Assembly: GCA_016806645.1 (NCBI GenBank)
Contig: JACSYO010002062.1
Coordinates: 3,662,001 to 3,726,000 of the forward strand
Direction of reading: 5' to 3'
Length of the DNA stretch: 64,000 nucleotides
Source of the DNA: Ophiodon elongatus
Lineage: Eukaryota > Chordata > Actinopteri > Perciformes > Hexagrammidae
Part shown: in pieces, positions 12,082 to 25,700 of the stretch
How the letters are laid out: each line of letters starts with the position of its first letter
How positions within the stretch are numbered: the stretch's first letter is position 1
Made by a program: the position numbers and the translations under genes
The notes under the pieces: model-generated
The model's input: the letters and a program-made list of their open reading frames with translations, nothing else
Databases searched by the model: none
What the model was told of the DNA's origin: nothing

Positions 12082-12986
12082 AATATGTGCGATACAAGAA
12101 GTGCCGCTTTTCACCACATCAACTCGGCAAATGTTTGCACTAATTATTCTTGACTCAGACAGTGAGCGTGCCCATTCAAGCACTGAGCATTCCCCCCAAC
12201 TTTGTTGGTTTAACATTTCGACACGGCATAAAGCGTTTACTCTACACATTGTCGAATAATTGTAAGGGGATTTTATTAGGTTGGTCTGTCTATTTTGGCC
12301 TGTTTCATCCCAGTTCCTTGCAGCTCAGAGACGTCTTCTTTGTGTACAGACACAGATGATTATCCACAGATCCTTTCGAGCTGAACTGTCAGAGTCTGTG
12401 CCAGCCGAGATTTACTGCTCACTCTGGCTCCAGGAACCCAGATGTATGAAGGAATAAAAGACAAAAAATGTGTCCCTGTGGAGGGTCTGCATACATTTTA
12501 AGAAAATGATCAACTGTATTCTGGCAACAATAATGTATATAGTATTGTTCTATTTTACTGTTATTATTCTATTATTCTAATCTGTTCTATTATACAATAT
12601 TATATTACATTTAGGCTCATATTTCTCCATCAGGATTTATTTTCTGAAAATAAGAGACATTTCTGAAAATAAGGTCAGATGATTTCACTTTTTTCATATA
12701 ACTTGCCAACATGCCAAGTATCCTAAAGCAAAAAAGGATATGGCACATTTCTTTCATTAGTAGAAACAAGAAAGTGGACAATTCTAATGCTCATAATAAT
12801 AAAAACTTGTTTAATATCACACTTTCTGAACAACAACATATTGCGGAATAACCGAGAAGGGCAGTAATCAGGATTTATTAATAATAAAGACATAATAATA
12901 AGAGAAAAGTAAAACAGAGCAAAAGGTTGTAATTAAAAAGCAAACCAATAAAAAAAAGAAAGGATCAATATGAATCACAGTATGAA
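12082..12986. other. non-coding, AT-rich
   Basis: Becomes strongly AT-rich after 12,480. No gene or identified repeat. Confidence 0.55.
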
Positions 12987-13345
12987 GCTACAGCCAGAAA
13001 AATAGATAGCTTAGCACAAAGAGTGGAAATAAGTAGAAACAGCATCTCACTTTTTTCCCTGTAAAACCAGATTTATATTTTTGCTTCTCATATTTTATCT
13101 TATCACATCTGTTTAATCTTACACAGATTCAACAGATGTGCTATTACATGAGCTTTAGAGGTGCTGTTAGGAGGATTTGTTTTTACATTTGGGCAGAGCA
13201 AAGCTAGCTATTTCCCCCCCGCTTCATGCTAAGCTAAGCTAACTGGTTGTTGGCTGTTGGGTTGTATTTAACAGACATAAAGGAGAGTGGTGTCAATCTT
13301 CTCGTCTAAGTCTCACCAAGAAAGTGAATAGGCTTATTTTTTGGG
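12987..13345. repeat. terminal-inverted-repeat element, copy 1
   Basis: Begins GCTACAGCCAG followed by TAGCTTAGC, and has the inverse near 13,228-13,258 (GCTAAGCTAAGCTAACTGG then TTGGCTGT). Downstream it shares AGAGTGGTGTCAATC and the flank with the copy at 17,635-17,870. It resembles a common fish MITE-like repeat whose formal name I cannot give. Confidence 0.75.
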
Positions 13346-13680
13346 GGGCATTTTATTTGACAGATGACAGAGTGGACTGGGAACAAGGGGAGCGAGAGGG
13401 GTATGACATGCAATCTGTGATGTGGCATGCTCTGTGGCCCCTCTGCTACCAAGGCGCTCCTTGATTGTCCAATTATTCCTTTAAGAAGTGACTTAAAAGA
13501 TGACACCGACTTGGTTAGCTTAACTTCATCAGGCAGTTGCCTCTGGTTTTTCATTCAACTCACTCTATCACCTGAGGGGGAGGGGCCTCCTTGGTTTAGG
13601 CCCCTCAGCCGTGGAGCTTCCTGCCTGGACAGACACACTCTTGCATACACTTGAAATTTACTGCGTAAATGTCCTGCTTA

Positions 13681-13880
13681 CAAAATAGTGTTTGAGCAGC
13701 TCAGACTACCTGAAAGTCCCCATTCTTGAATACATTGATACACATGCAAGACATTAGCAGCACACTTTCAGTGAATGGAAGCAGTGCATTCAACTGTGTC
13801 CAGTAGAAACTGTACCTGTCACCCAACCTGCTGCTGCTGCTGCTTTGGAGTTGCTGTTCATTCTCAGGCCAGTACAGTCT
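13681..13880 (+). repeat. dispersed repeat A, copy 2
   Basis: Second copy of the repeat at 11,596-11,815, with a CTG expansion (five copies) where the first copy has none. Confidence 0.8.
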
Positions 13881-13982
13881 CTTGAAACAAGCTGGTTTGT
13901 ATCGTAATGAAACCTCACTCCAGAAGCATAACAAAAAAATGTGTTTCTGTTTGTTTGTTTTGTTTGCTCCTTTGTCTTTCTA

Positions 13983-14085
13983 TTTTTTTTTTTTTTTTCT
14001 GTTTGTCTCTGCCCTATGTAAAGCGTATTTGAGTACTTAGAAAAGCGCTATATAAAATTAAAGTATTATTATTATTATTATTATT
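13983..14085 (+). repeat. LINE/SINE-like 3' tail ending in (ATT)n
   Basis: A T run is followed by TGTAAAGCG, a TTGAGTACTTAGAAAAGCGC segment and TATATAAAAT, ending in ATT repeats. This is the usual 3' tail of a widespread fish retroelement class. Only the tail is present. Confidence 0.7.
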
Positions 14086-17000
14086 AGTTACTTTGATTTA
14101 AGAACTCAAGATTTTGGACATAACAATCACTTGTTGAAATGGAGGTTTTTAAAGTATGTATTATGTGTAAGGGGATGGGGTGTAAAATGCATAATCATGC
14201 TTCAACGTAGAGCTGAACATAAAGGCCCAGTATGTGAAAGTGGATGCAACTGGTAAAACACAGCAATAGAAGGAGAGGGATCAGGGGTATTACGGCCCAG
14301 ATACCCCGCCATGTGGATCAGTTTAAAGAAAACGAGGGGATTTGTTTCAGTCCACTCACAGCATCCAACAGAGCTGATTTACTAGCAGTCTGAACTGGCA
14401 GAAAAACTAAAAAACTGTGAGGAATTAAATTGCTGCTGATATCTGTGTACCTGGCTGAATTTCTTTTTCAAGTCTGTGCGTGTGTATCTGCACATGATAG
14501 CATACAAACATGACAAACAGTTTGATCTTATAAAGCTTCAGAATTGGGACAGTTCTGTGAAGTGATGTCCTTTTGGCCGATGTTTATGATTTGATTTATT
14601 GTAGAGATACAATAACGTATGGGAAAGGGCTAACTGTATATTTAAAGTATATTCACGCAACATTGTGTGTTTTCAGCAGAAAAAGCCGCAGTGAAGTATT
14701 ACTGTGCACTAGTAGTATTAAAAAAAAACTCAAACACAAAGAATGATGGACGGCAACTCTCTTTGTGGCAGATCAGTGGACACACTTTCATTAAAGGGCT
14801 TGTTCTTAGACTTTATCAAAATCTGCAATTAAACAAAATGTATAGCTGCTATGTTTTTATTTTTATTTAATTTAATAAAATGTTTCATTGTGTTTTTATT
14901 TTTGTTATCTCTATGGTGCTGCATCATTCTAAAAAATTGTATTAGTGTGTTGTGTTTAGGGTTTTGAGGTGAGCAGCTGAATGTAGTCAATGGTCCTCAC
15001 ATGTTTTAAAATGTGTGTGTGTCAAAGAGACAGAGAAAACTGCAGGGAGAGGAAAAAGAGATTGCAGAACATCAGCAAGATTTACTATTTCTAAACGTTT
15101 TGGAACGTCACATGACACCCCAGAGTTGATGGATCTGAACAAGCAGGGATTTGGACTGATACTTGATTCTGTCTGGAGTCTGTTTTAGCACTCCCATTCA
15201 CCTCATCACTCCGTCCCACAGCGTCGAGATCTCATTCACCTTTGAACTGCAGAAAACCCCCCTCAGTGACTCCCGCCATGCTTCACAGTCGCCCGTTTGC
15301 CAACCAGGTGCAAAGCTCCGCTTACTAAGCGTAAGCGTGGCGTCGTGGCCGATGAAAGTTTGGTGTCTACTTGAATCCAGCCAGAAGGTGGATAGAGATA
15401 ATGTAGAGAGCTCCACAAGACAGATATGGAAGATTGGAGGAGGCGAGGATCCAAAGGCAAAAGGAAGATTGAATGAGCAATAAAATAGATGAGATGTGAG
15501 GAAGTGAGGGTTGGAGAAGGTGTAGGAAACGAGAGGGATGGGGCATTAGTCACAGGGTAACTTTAGCTCCCTTTGTGCCTGAGCAGAGAGAGATTTCTCA
15601 TCAGTGATTTGGCTTGAGCAGACTACGGAAACACTATACATGCCAGACGTGCCATTTGTCCATCTCCCTTCCATTATGTCTCTGTCTCTGTTTTTCTATA
15701 AGCTGTCTCCACCCAAAAGATCAGTGCAGGGCAGCAGACATTTCTCTTCCTAAAGTGGACTCAAATGTGGGGTTGGGTTGGGAATTAACTGAGACTGGTG
15801 ATCGTGTGTTTGATTAATATAACCACGTCACCGCTCCTTACTTTGCTCAGTATTAGGAGTGAAAAGGCTGTCTATTACAGGTTGAACAATTTGTTGAATA
15901 CGTTTAAAGTTACATAGATTTCAGGACTTTTAGACAGCAGTTGGTTGCGTTATCACAATTAAAATTGAAAGCAAGTTACATTACTATGGTATTGTGATGC
16001 AGTTGCCAACGAGGCCTGTTTTGAGAATTGGTTTGTTCAAGAACGCTCACTGCTCGATGGGAGCTGCAGAACAACAACCTTTTAGTGCAAAACATATTCA
16101 AATTATACGTGATTCTTGTCAATGCTTGTTGTTGTTGTTGTTTTTGGATTCCAATTGCACCCCTAAGGACGTTTTTAAAAATGATATCTGCTTGCAATTA
16201 ATTATCCTGCTAAAATAAGGAGACATAGAATGTCGATTTACGTGGAATGAATGTAAAACAAAGTAGAGGTTATCAACATAAAACATGGAAAATGCTTTTA
16301 AACATGGCCTGCACACACATTAAACAGGCCGAAATCTCCACACAACCACCGGTGTGGGCCTCTAACTGAATCAGACTGGTGGGTTTGGTATATTGTCTTG
16401 TTTGTGTATTAGTATACTGTTACTGCTATGTCTGCAGACTGGGCCCGCTGGGGTTTCTCTCTCCTTCTATTATTGCAGTGAGAAGCTGCAGGGTGTAACG
16501 GAGGTGCGTGTGCGCGCAAGCACATGTGCGGTTTGTGTTGTACGTTGTTTTAAGGTGTCCGCCGTGACCTCATTAAGTAAAGGACATCGAAAGTCTTTTT
16601 TTCTGTTTTTCCCCCACTCTCCGTCCTCTTTTCCTCTTCCGCTCGACCTTGTCTCAGTCTCACACAATCTCAGGGTGTCAGATTGGTGTGAAATGTGTTT
16701 TTCTTTCAGTGGAAACGTACTGTTTGTTCGTGTTGGTGCACGTGCGCTTATACAGCATCTGAGTTTGTGTGTGTCCTTGTGTTTTGTGTGGAGTTTTTGC
16801 CCCCGCTACTCCATAGCCTAGAAGAACTGTCATCACCCGGCCATAAAGCAGACGCTTGTAGCCCCCCTGTGACCCAAACAGACCCACAGAGGTGATTAAC
16901 TCGGGTCACCTTCCACACAGATCAACACACTGGCGTCACACCCTGAATTTACTCAACATTGTCTCCTCCATTTTCGTACAATTTATAGAATCAGATTGCT

Positions 17001-17634
17001 TTTAAGTTCTGCCAGATTATTACAACACAATTGTAACAGCACAGGTGTGAAGACAGATGAAAAAAACACTTTCTTTGAAGTGGTACTGTGATAGCTTTGC
17101 AGCATGCAGGTTATGACATGATGTATTATTCGATGTTGCATTGCAGTACATTCTGTGGTATATTGTCAAGTTGGCTTGTGAGAAACCCAGCAGTACAGTT
17201 TCCCTGTGACATGCCATTATCTGTTATGAAACTTGGCCATGTCAGAGATCTGTTAGTATATAATTGTATGGTGTGGCGAGATAGTAACCATTACATTTCC
17301 AATATGCGATCAGTTTATTCAACTAACGCCAAAGTATTTGGGGCTGCGTGGAGCTAGTGGCTGCGTGAGACCGGTCATGAACAGCACATGTCGACAGTGC
17401 TTTTGTCATTACTCTCACCACCAGAAGGGGTATACACTTGTCCGCACTGTATGTTTACCAAAGGGGTGATAAAAGATAGTAGGAAATTGAATAAAGAACC
17501 ACCAATTTTGGTGCCTGGCCAGCTTTCTACTAGCTAGCAGACAGACATTTCAACTCCCTGTGTGGACCTTTGTCTACTGCTTTCTGGCAGTTAGAGTAAT
17601 TAGTAAAACACCGTACACATGTGCTAAATATGAC
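14086..17634. other. non-coding, no recognised element
   Basis: No gene is supported. A TTG tract is at 16,126-16,141. Open frames of up to 142 codons have no recognisable domains. Confidence 0.55.
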
Positions 17635-17870
17635 GCTACAGCCAGCAGCCAGTTAGCTTAGCTTAGCATTAAGAAAGGATTGTGCTTGTATGCTTATTTT
17701 GTTGACTTCGGACAGAGCCTGGCTGCGTGTTTCCCCCCTGTTTCGAGTCTTTATGCGTAGCTAAGCTAACCAGCTGCTGGCTGCAGCTTAATATGTACCC
17801 TATGAGAGTGGTGTTAATCATCTCAAATAACTCTCATCAAAAGAAAAGAAAATTAGCGTATTTACCAGAA
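17635..17870. repeat. terminal-inverted-repeat element, copy 2
   Basis: The left end GCTACAGCCAGCAGCCAG continuing TTAGCTTAGC (from 17,635) is matched in inverse by GCTAAGCTAACCAGCTG continuing CTGGCTGCAGC (17,760-17,787). The downstream flank matches copy 1. Better preserved than copy 1. Confidence 0.8.
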
Positions 17871-18484
17871 ATGTTGAACTGTCTTTGATAAAACCACAGC
17901 ACGACACATAGATGAAAATTCTAGCTGAGAAAAATACTAAGAGTAAGTGGTATAACATGTATTCCTGATTTGGGTGAAGGCATACTTCACCACAGTAAAC
18001 AACAGTTCAGTGACAATTCAATACAATGATCATTCTACAGACAATTCTGCCAAGTCTCCCTCTTCCCCTTGGGCTTTTTTAATCAGCGGGAAAGAGAAAG
18101 AATTGCTCCTCTCTCTTGTCTGGTGAGTGTCTGCTGGTGAGGCTGCATGTGGAGTCTTGCAGGGTGACTTCATGCCATCATTTTGCCTCGGGTGCTGGCG
18201 AGTCCAGCGGGCTTTTCAGATTGTCTCTGCTTTTGGACTTTTTGGCAGGTCCCACAGCAGAGAGAGACCAAGAGAGACATGGTTCCGTTCTCAGGAAGGC
18301 ACACTGGCTGCAGGGCAGAATTAAAGACAATAAATGAACAAGTTGGAGGAGCTTCACTCAAGATGTTCATTTGCTCTTTTAGCAGTGTTGCAGCCTGGCA
18401 CGGTTATTATCCTGCCATGCACTGGATGTGTGCAGCATATTATTCACTGTTAATCCTTTTGTCCTCCGACAAGTTGGAACACCT

Positions 18485-18486
<2 letters not shown>

Positions 18487-18552
<66 letters not shown>
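18487..18552 (+). repeat. (GT)n microsatellite
   Basis: GT repeat of about 66 bases with one GCGTGCA interruption. Confidence 0.95.
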
Positions 18553-18553
<1 letters not shown>

Positions 18554-21500
18554 TTTCGGGTGCTAATGAGGTTTGATCCAAGGAGTTGAGTAACAGAGTT
18601 TTTCCCCAGATGCAGCAGTGAGCAGGTGTGGAGTTGAATACTTCCCACTGACTCCTTGTCTAATCCTCTTCTCTACCCCGGGCTGAAGAAGCAATTTTAT
18701 TCCAGCACATAAATCCTCTAGTTTTACAAATGCTGTAATGTTTGGGCTGAAGGTGTGAAAAATGTCTTGACTCATGCTTAAAACCAGGCCATACATAGGC
18801 TGCCCCATTTTTATTAGTTTTCCAGAATATACAGCTTATTGCTACAGTTTTGTCTTGTGGCAGTATTTTATTACTGCTGCTGTTGCTGATGGAAAGGTGA
18901 GCCATCATGTGCCTTCTCTTTGAAAAACAACATGAAAGCTGTGACGTAATGTGAGAGGAAAACGCAATAAAATTGCATTAAAGGCTTCAGAAGGGTAAAG
19001 GTGCATTATAGACTGCTTGTCTCAGTGTTATCATGACAAAAAAACGGTGACAAAAAAAAAAGAAAATCCACTTTCAGTCATCTGATCATAATAATTTTAC
19101 TCTAATGCTGAAATCTTTTCTGCTTATTTTGTTGGCCATTTGCAGACTCGAAACTTGCTTTGGCTATTTAGTGCAACCCAATTAACTCTTTTTTCCCTTT
19201 GTCAACATCACATAAATGAAATTGTCGGTGATGGAGTTGCTTCCGCACAAACTCTTCACTTGACAGTTGGATGCACGGAACACAGACCTTTTGAATCTAA
19301 GGTAAGACCATGATCACATTACTCTCACTTTTTAACGTACAAATTACTAATTGGCCGTTGTTCGGAGATGGCTTCTTGCTCTTAGATGATGTTGGAGCTT
19401 CCTAACCTATGCCAAGTAAAGTTTTCACCACATTATGATAACGTTACCGAGCAGTCGATAGAGCAGCCATCCCGTCCTGACGACACCCCTGGGTGATAGT
19501 GATCTACTGCGCAGGCTCCTCTGTCCCTCTCGCTTTCTCCATTGCTCCCTCTCCATCCCTCACCTCCTGTTGTCCGTTATTAAACCATTAGCCTGGCACA
19601 TTTGACACATATAGAGCGACATGCCTTTCATCAAGAGCCTTTGGCATAAGCGTGTGTGTTAAACACAGTGCGTTGTATCTGGTGTCAGAAGCGTGTGGAT
19701 GTGGCCACGATCTGGCTGCGAGCACCTTGCTAGGCATTTGTCCAAATAGCACGTTCAAGACAAACTCTGTTGCTTTCTGTCACATGGTACAGCAGATGAG
19801 CATCAAAAACACTCCAAAATGTCCAAATACTGTACCGCTGCCGCGTGGGAAAAACCATACGGATTCCCAACAACGGCACCCTGACAGGAAACAGCATCCA
19901 CTATTCTCCGCATATCTTGTCACAGGATTTGAAGATTTATACCCAGTGCTGGGAAAGAGGCTTTCTGACCTCACTCACCCTCAGAGAAGAGGGCTTTACA
20001 TTTATGGATTCAACCCAATATCATTAAACAAAGGGAAAACACGCAGGTCTGTGTGTCCAAGCACACACAACCCCTGCTGAGAGTTGCTGAAACACTCGCA
20101 AAAGTATGAGTGATGATCCCCACTCATAAACTATGCTGTTATCAATTAGTGCAGCTGGTTCGGAGCATCTTGACTACACAGGCGGGCGTAAATCACAAGT
20201 CCTGTATGCGCCAGAGAGTGCGTGTGTTTTGTGGGATCAGTAAAAGTTTTTTTTGCCAGCATCAGCCTTCATGTGGAAAGGTTCTCTTCTCGGTATACCA
20301 AAGCTCCCGGAGCAAAACTGCTGTTTGTTAAATGAGAGACTTCCACTGTGGGTTAACTGGAAACATCAGGGCTCTGGTCAGAGCTGCAAGAGGCACAGAT
20401 GGGCTGCCTTCTGGGAGACAAAACAAAAACATGTCCTGAAAGTGAAAGGACATTTGTTGAAGCAGCACGGGAGGAACCCATGCAGGTTTTTACGGGGATG
20501 TTTGAAGTGGTGAAGTGAACAAAGCTGTCCTCCAATCAGGACGTTGTTGGTTTAACTTAACTCAATCCAGCCGTCACCTCTTTATCAAGATTAAAGATCA
20601 AGTTTCCGTGTTCACAGGCAGCTTGACCTCTTCGTCTTCATCTACCCAAGAACTTCCTCCTCTTCTGACTCCTCCCCTATTGCAACGGCCTAGTTTCTAG
20701 GATTATTATTCTCAACACGAGGCCACAGATTTTTACGCTCCCTTGAAAACCCAAGTTGGGACACTCTGAGACGTGTTATTGTGCTTTAGTGTTTCACTGA
20801 GCGCAGACATGTTTGCCTCAGGCCTGAAAGGACATAATACAAAGGAATTCAAAGTGAGGCCACACCATGACACACACTACTGTCTTCTGGCCAGCCCAGG
20901 GCGGTGTGCACACAGACAGCTTGCCAACACCTTTCAGCGAAACTTGTGACGGAGCGCTTGGCTGATCCAAGCACAAGAGGAAATAGAACAGCATAAGAGC
21001 ATAATTATATTTTCATTTTTAATCCTGAATTTATCCTGATTATGCACAAGACAGGGGAGAGTTTACTTCATACAGTAGATGGGTGGCAGAGGCTTCAGTG
21101 CAGGTGTTAGCATTTTAATGGCAGACTTTAAATACAGTGTCTTTGTGTGACGTGTGTGTGTGTGATCTCACAGCATGAGGTAATGGGTACAGAGAGGTCA
21201 AAGTCCAATTTGAAAACAAAAAACAGTGGAGTTAGCAGAATAACTATAAAAATATACACACATCACTTTACTTCAGGCCCATATACAAGGACAGGAATAC
21301 AAATGCAAACACACAGTCACTTAAACACTTGACAGATGTCTTTGCATACATGCACTCATATAGATAAATGTAAAAAGAGCATATGTTTAGAGAAATACTC
21401 TTTCCAAAAATCTTTCTTCACAACATAGCTGAACTGCCTCATAGCAGTCATAGCATCTCTGAAGTGGCGTATTGAGAGATTTATTGGCAGAGCAATGATT

Positions 21501-21644
21501 TTTTTTGGAACATACTAAGCATAAGAATTAATCTCAGAGAAGTGGATTATGCTCTGGGAGTATTTTGAGAAGTTTCCGTGAATGTTTTCATACCTTGTTT
21601 TCATCATTTCAGAAATTCTGCAGAGGCAATTTTGGTCCCAGACT
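18553..21644. other. non-coding, no recognised element
   Basis: No gene is supported. The longest open frame (19,652-20,080, 142 codons) has no recognisable motif or exon structure. Confidence 0.55.
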
Positions 21645-21830
21645 TGTGATTCCCTGACCTTTCCTCTAGCGCTACCATGAGGTTGACATTTGAGTTTTTA
21701 GTTAACTGTTTCAACAACTATTGGATGGATTGCTGTGACATTTATTTAATTTCATACAGACACCCTCTCGGGATCAATTGTTGTTACTTTTAATCAAACG
21801 CTATCATCAGATCAAAATTTGACTTGTGAC
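21645..21830 (+). repeat. dispersed repeat B, single-unit copy
   Basis: Contains CCCTGACCTTTCCTCTAGCG, CTACCATGAGG and CAACAACTATTGGATGGATT, the signature of a dispersed repeat common in spiny-rayed fish. Related to the multi-unit copy at 37,135-37,520. Confidence 0.8.
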
Positions 21831-22097
21831 ATCCCTGGGTTTGATAGGCGAGAGGAAGTGTTAAATTGCAGTAGATTATAAACGGTCATTAGTTAGAAAC
21901 CCAGTGAATTTATACAATACGGTTTACTAAACACTCTTACTGAAAAATATGTTAGTTATTATTGCATACCTAATAATGTTTGCAAGATTCCCTTGTTACC
22001 CTGAGTAACGTTAGTATATATCCATTTTTAGGTGCAAAATACAGTTATTTACTGTAAAGAAAATTTTTATTGTGCTTTTCTCATATTGTATTGCAAT

Positions 22098-22405
22098 AGG
22101 GCTGCACGGTGGTGTAGTGGCTAGCACTGTCGCCTCACAGCAAGAGGAGCCTGGGTTCTATCAAGACGGCCGTTCTGTGTGGAGTTTGCACGTTCTACCC
22201 GTGGCAGCGTGGATTTCCGCCAGGTTCTCCGACTTCCTCCCACGGTCCAAAGACATGCAGCTTAGGTTAATTGATGACTCTAAATTGCCCGTAGGTGTGA
22301 ATGTGAGCATGAATGGTCGATAGTCTGGCGGCCTGCCAACCCTCCCACCCCCCAATAACCCTGAAAAGGCTATGCGATTACGGATAATGGATGGATGCCT
22401 GGATG
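22098..22405 (+). repeat. common fish dispersed element (GGCTGCACGGTGG class)
   Basis: Starts GGCTGCACGGTGG, contains GTCGCCTCACAGCAAGAGG, CCAAAGACATGCAG and TCTAAATTGCCCGTAGGTGT, and ends ACGGATAATGGATGGATG. This order is typical of a very abundant teleost repeat. It is degraded and cannot code. Its formal family name cannot be assigned from sequence alone. Confidence 0.88.
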
Positions 22406-22579
22406 GATTGCAATAGCATGTTTAAAGTGATCATAAACCAAACAACTAATCAAGGCTGATAGATTAAGGAGTGATGATAATAGAGTAGCATATATGCTTG
22501 GAGTTCTTTAGATAATAGCTAGACATGTTCTAAACAGACTAGGTGGCTTACAGCAGATGAAAGAACACTCAATAAGAGA

Positions 22580-22769
22580 CTTAATAATACAACTTGACTT
22601 GGACATTAGCTCAAAGATTTAAGACTTGACTTGGACTTGCAAATAATGACTCATCTCTGTGAGCATCTCTAGCCATAGGAAACACCACCTTTCAAGCCTA
22701 CAGTTGGTGAGTATTTGACACTCAAAAGACACAGTATCAATGGTCTATTCCTTGGAAATAGACCATTGA
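22580..22769. repeat. GACTTGACTTGG repeats and a 13-bp hairpin
   Basis: At 22,590-22,640 the motif GACTTGACTTGGAC occurs twice in degenerate form, as in a known class of fish repeats. At 22,737-22,769 a perfect 13-bp stem (TCAATGGTCTATT with its inverse) encloses a 7-base loop. Confidence 0.6.
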
Positions 22770-25700
22770 CAATAGGAACCAAATATGTTGAGTTTATTTT
22801 ACTGCACGCTCTCCCCTTGCCGTGTCAGCTCAGTCCCATGCATGCGCTGAATCCATGCCACTTCAATGTGACTTCCCATCGCTGAGGTTCGTCGTTCAAC
22901 AGCAGTCAGCTCAGCAGATGTTTGGTACCACGACTCTAGCTCGTCTCTCTCCGCAGCGACGTATCAATATGCCATCGAGGCGGCCAGCTCTGAACAGGTG
23001 TTCCCGCTCACGCCTGTGAGCTCATGGCTTGAGAGGGGAGACATTACTGCAAAGATGATGTCTTTCTTCTACACTCCTCCTCCCTGCATCCTTCATCCCT
23101 CGCTTTCTCCATCTGGAGTGCTATCTGTAACCCATCTTCTATCCATTACCACATCGTCCATCAACAATAACGCCAAACAATGTTTGTCTTTTCCCTTGCG
23201 GTGCAAACCTAGGAATACTACTGCTCTGACGTCCTCGCCGCACACACACACAGAAACACACACACACTGGCTCGACCACTGTCACCAAATCCATCAACCA
23301 AGTTATTTTCATGTTAATCACAGAGCCTTTATTGCCTCTGCCGCCCTGCTCGCCCCTGACCGACCTGCCCACTCACCTCGCCGCCCGCTCTGAAAAGCTC
23401 CGATTGTCTCCTCTTTCTCAGGTGCCTGTGGGTGACTCTAGGACCGCATTGTTTACCCTCAGCTCGCGAGATGGGGTCCATCCAGCCACCCAGTCAGGTG
23501 CTTATCTGATGCAATGGACCATTAATCACCTTCTACCCCTTTCAATGAATCAACTCTCTGTTAGTTGAGTGAACAATCATCCACTTGGTAACCTGAAACT
23601 AACCTCATATAGTGCTGCTTCGGGGTTCACTGGACCTCCGCTTGTTTGTGGATCGGGTTCAGCTGAGAATAAAATGGGATGTTGCATTTGATTCTGGTTT
23701 GCATTGATGCATGTCTACGCGAAGTGTATACAGTATACATTGTACGGCAGCACTTTGGGTGATCATCCCACCAACGCTATGAAGACACGGTGATGTCACC
23801 TAATAAACAGAGAAGTTGAAACAATGACAGCTTCGTGGAGATGAACTCTTTTAAACCATTCTGTTTAAGAAATCCTACCAACTGTTCCGATCCAAGCCAC
23901 TTCGTCCTAAGGAGCCATCATAAACCCGATGAATGACTTTCTATCTGGGCTGTAAATATTTATCTATTGCACAAATCCAAATTCCATTAGTGGAGTAAAC
24001 ATGAACATATTTCTTTCTTTCTTAAGCAAGCATATATGAAATTAAACAATGTACTGCTGACAAAGAGTTCAACTAAGTGCCACCATATGGTCAGTGGTGG
24101 TTCTCAGAGCAGCATTGTTAGTTGTGTGCGCAGTCTGTTTCTGACAACAGCTTGGCTCTCGTCAGCCCTTCATCTCCAAACACACTGCATGTGGCGCTCC
24201 AACCGACGCGGCGAAACCCCCAAACACAGGAACGGTTTGTAATTTGTCACGATTGTGTCAGAAATGAACTGATGTGTTTGGGGTTGTGGAAGGAACCCAT
24301 TGAAGAGGGGGAGATGATGAGGGAATTGGTTTGTTGTGGGTGTCAGTGATACAACAAATGGCACACACTCTTGTATGACGTCCACATCCCTTTGTAATGG
24401 GGTTTATGTTAGCCCTGACAACCGCAGGCCCGGGCCGTGCCAAGGAGTGGTGGAGCGGACGATCGGGGACTTTTTTATTTGCATTTGGCACGCAAATGAT
24501 TCCTCTCTTCTGATAATGCGCAACATATCATATAAATATATGTCAATTTTGCAACTCTATGACCAATTTATGTAGCACAGCTGTGGTTCAAGCTCTACTC
24601 TTTTCATGGAAGTTTGACATTGTCCGTTTTGCTTCTTAGAACTTCATCCGGTGAGTAGAAAGTGATTTGTTTAGTTTGCGCAGCAATAACAAGTAAAGAT
24701 GATAAGATATCCCACAGAATAAGATGCCAGAGCACTATGCACAGTTTGATACAGAAACGTCATGTAATGCAGTGCAAGATACTCCATGAATTACACTGTT
24801 AGAACAATTATATTACTTGTTAAATAAAAAAGAGATTGTGCATCTTGACAAGTTAGAGTACCGATTCCTGCATCATGCAAAAATGATCCCAGAGTGATCT
24901 TCAGTGAGCTCTGCAGAAGCGGCAGGGGGATGTGGCCCCACACCACATGCTCCCATTGGTGCGTTAGGGAGCTCATTAACCACCACTCGGTCCATTACCG
25001 GTCCCGGACCTCGTGGCACCAAACTGTCTGCACCCATAGCTTCTACATGTTGGTCCCCTGTGCTCCCCTGAGCCATGGGCAGATAGCATCACGCCAAGTG
25101 CAGCAGCAGTTAGACCCTGAAACCTAACCACCAGCTCCTCCTCCTCTCTCCCCCCGCCTTAATTAGGCCATAATTTTACTGTATGCCACAGTGTGGACAT
25201 ATCTGCCGTGTGGGAAGTGGGAGGTGGGGTGAACAGGGGTTTAACAGTGGTTCCAGAAGTCCCATTAAAGGATTTCAGCAGCTTTCCTCGGCTCAAATTG
25301 TCATTCCCTCACCCACAAATGTTTTGTTTCAGTGCAGGTCAGCATTCCTCAATACGATCGGCCGGTTTTAGATCAATAGCTGTTCGAAAGCAGCGCCCCA
25401 ACAACAGCAGCTCGTAAATTGAAAGTATGGTTTTGCCATCAGCTTTGAGAAAGTGCTTAATGGCTTCTCCCCACTAAGGTGAGCCCAACCGCTTCAAGAA
25501 TGTGAAAATGGGGTAAATAGATTACCATCTCGTCCTTCATGCTATTTTCACTGGAGCCCGTCCAGTTGGCTTATTGCTGAAAGAAACAACGTGTCCAGTG
25601 TGCGAGCATTACCTCGTCAAAGTTTGGGCAACAGGGTGATAAATGTTTGCACACACGTACTGTATATGCTTCACGCTTTCACACGTCGGACAACATTGGA

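Noticed and set aside
19652..20080. 142-codon plus-strand open frame
   Set aside because: No domain, no Kozak context of note, and composition like surrounding non-coding DNA.
22072..22323. 83-codon open frame resembling predicted fish proteins
   Set aside because: It is translation of a very common dispersed fish element (22,098-22,405), not a gene.
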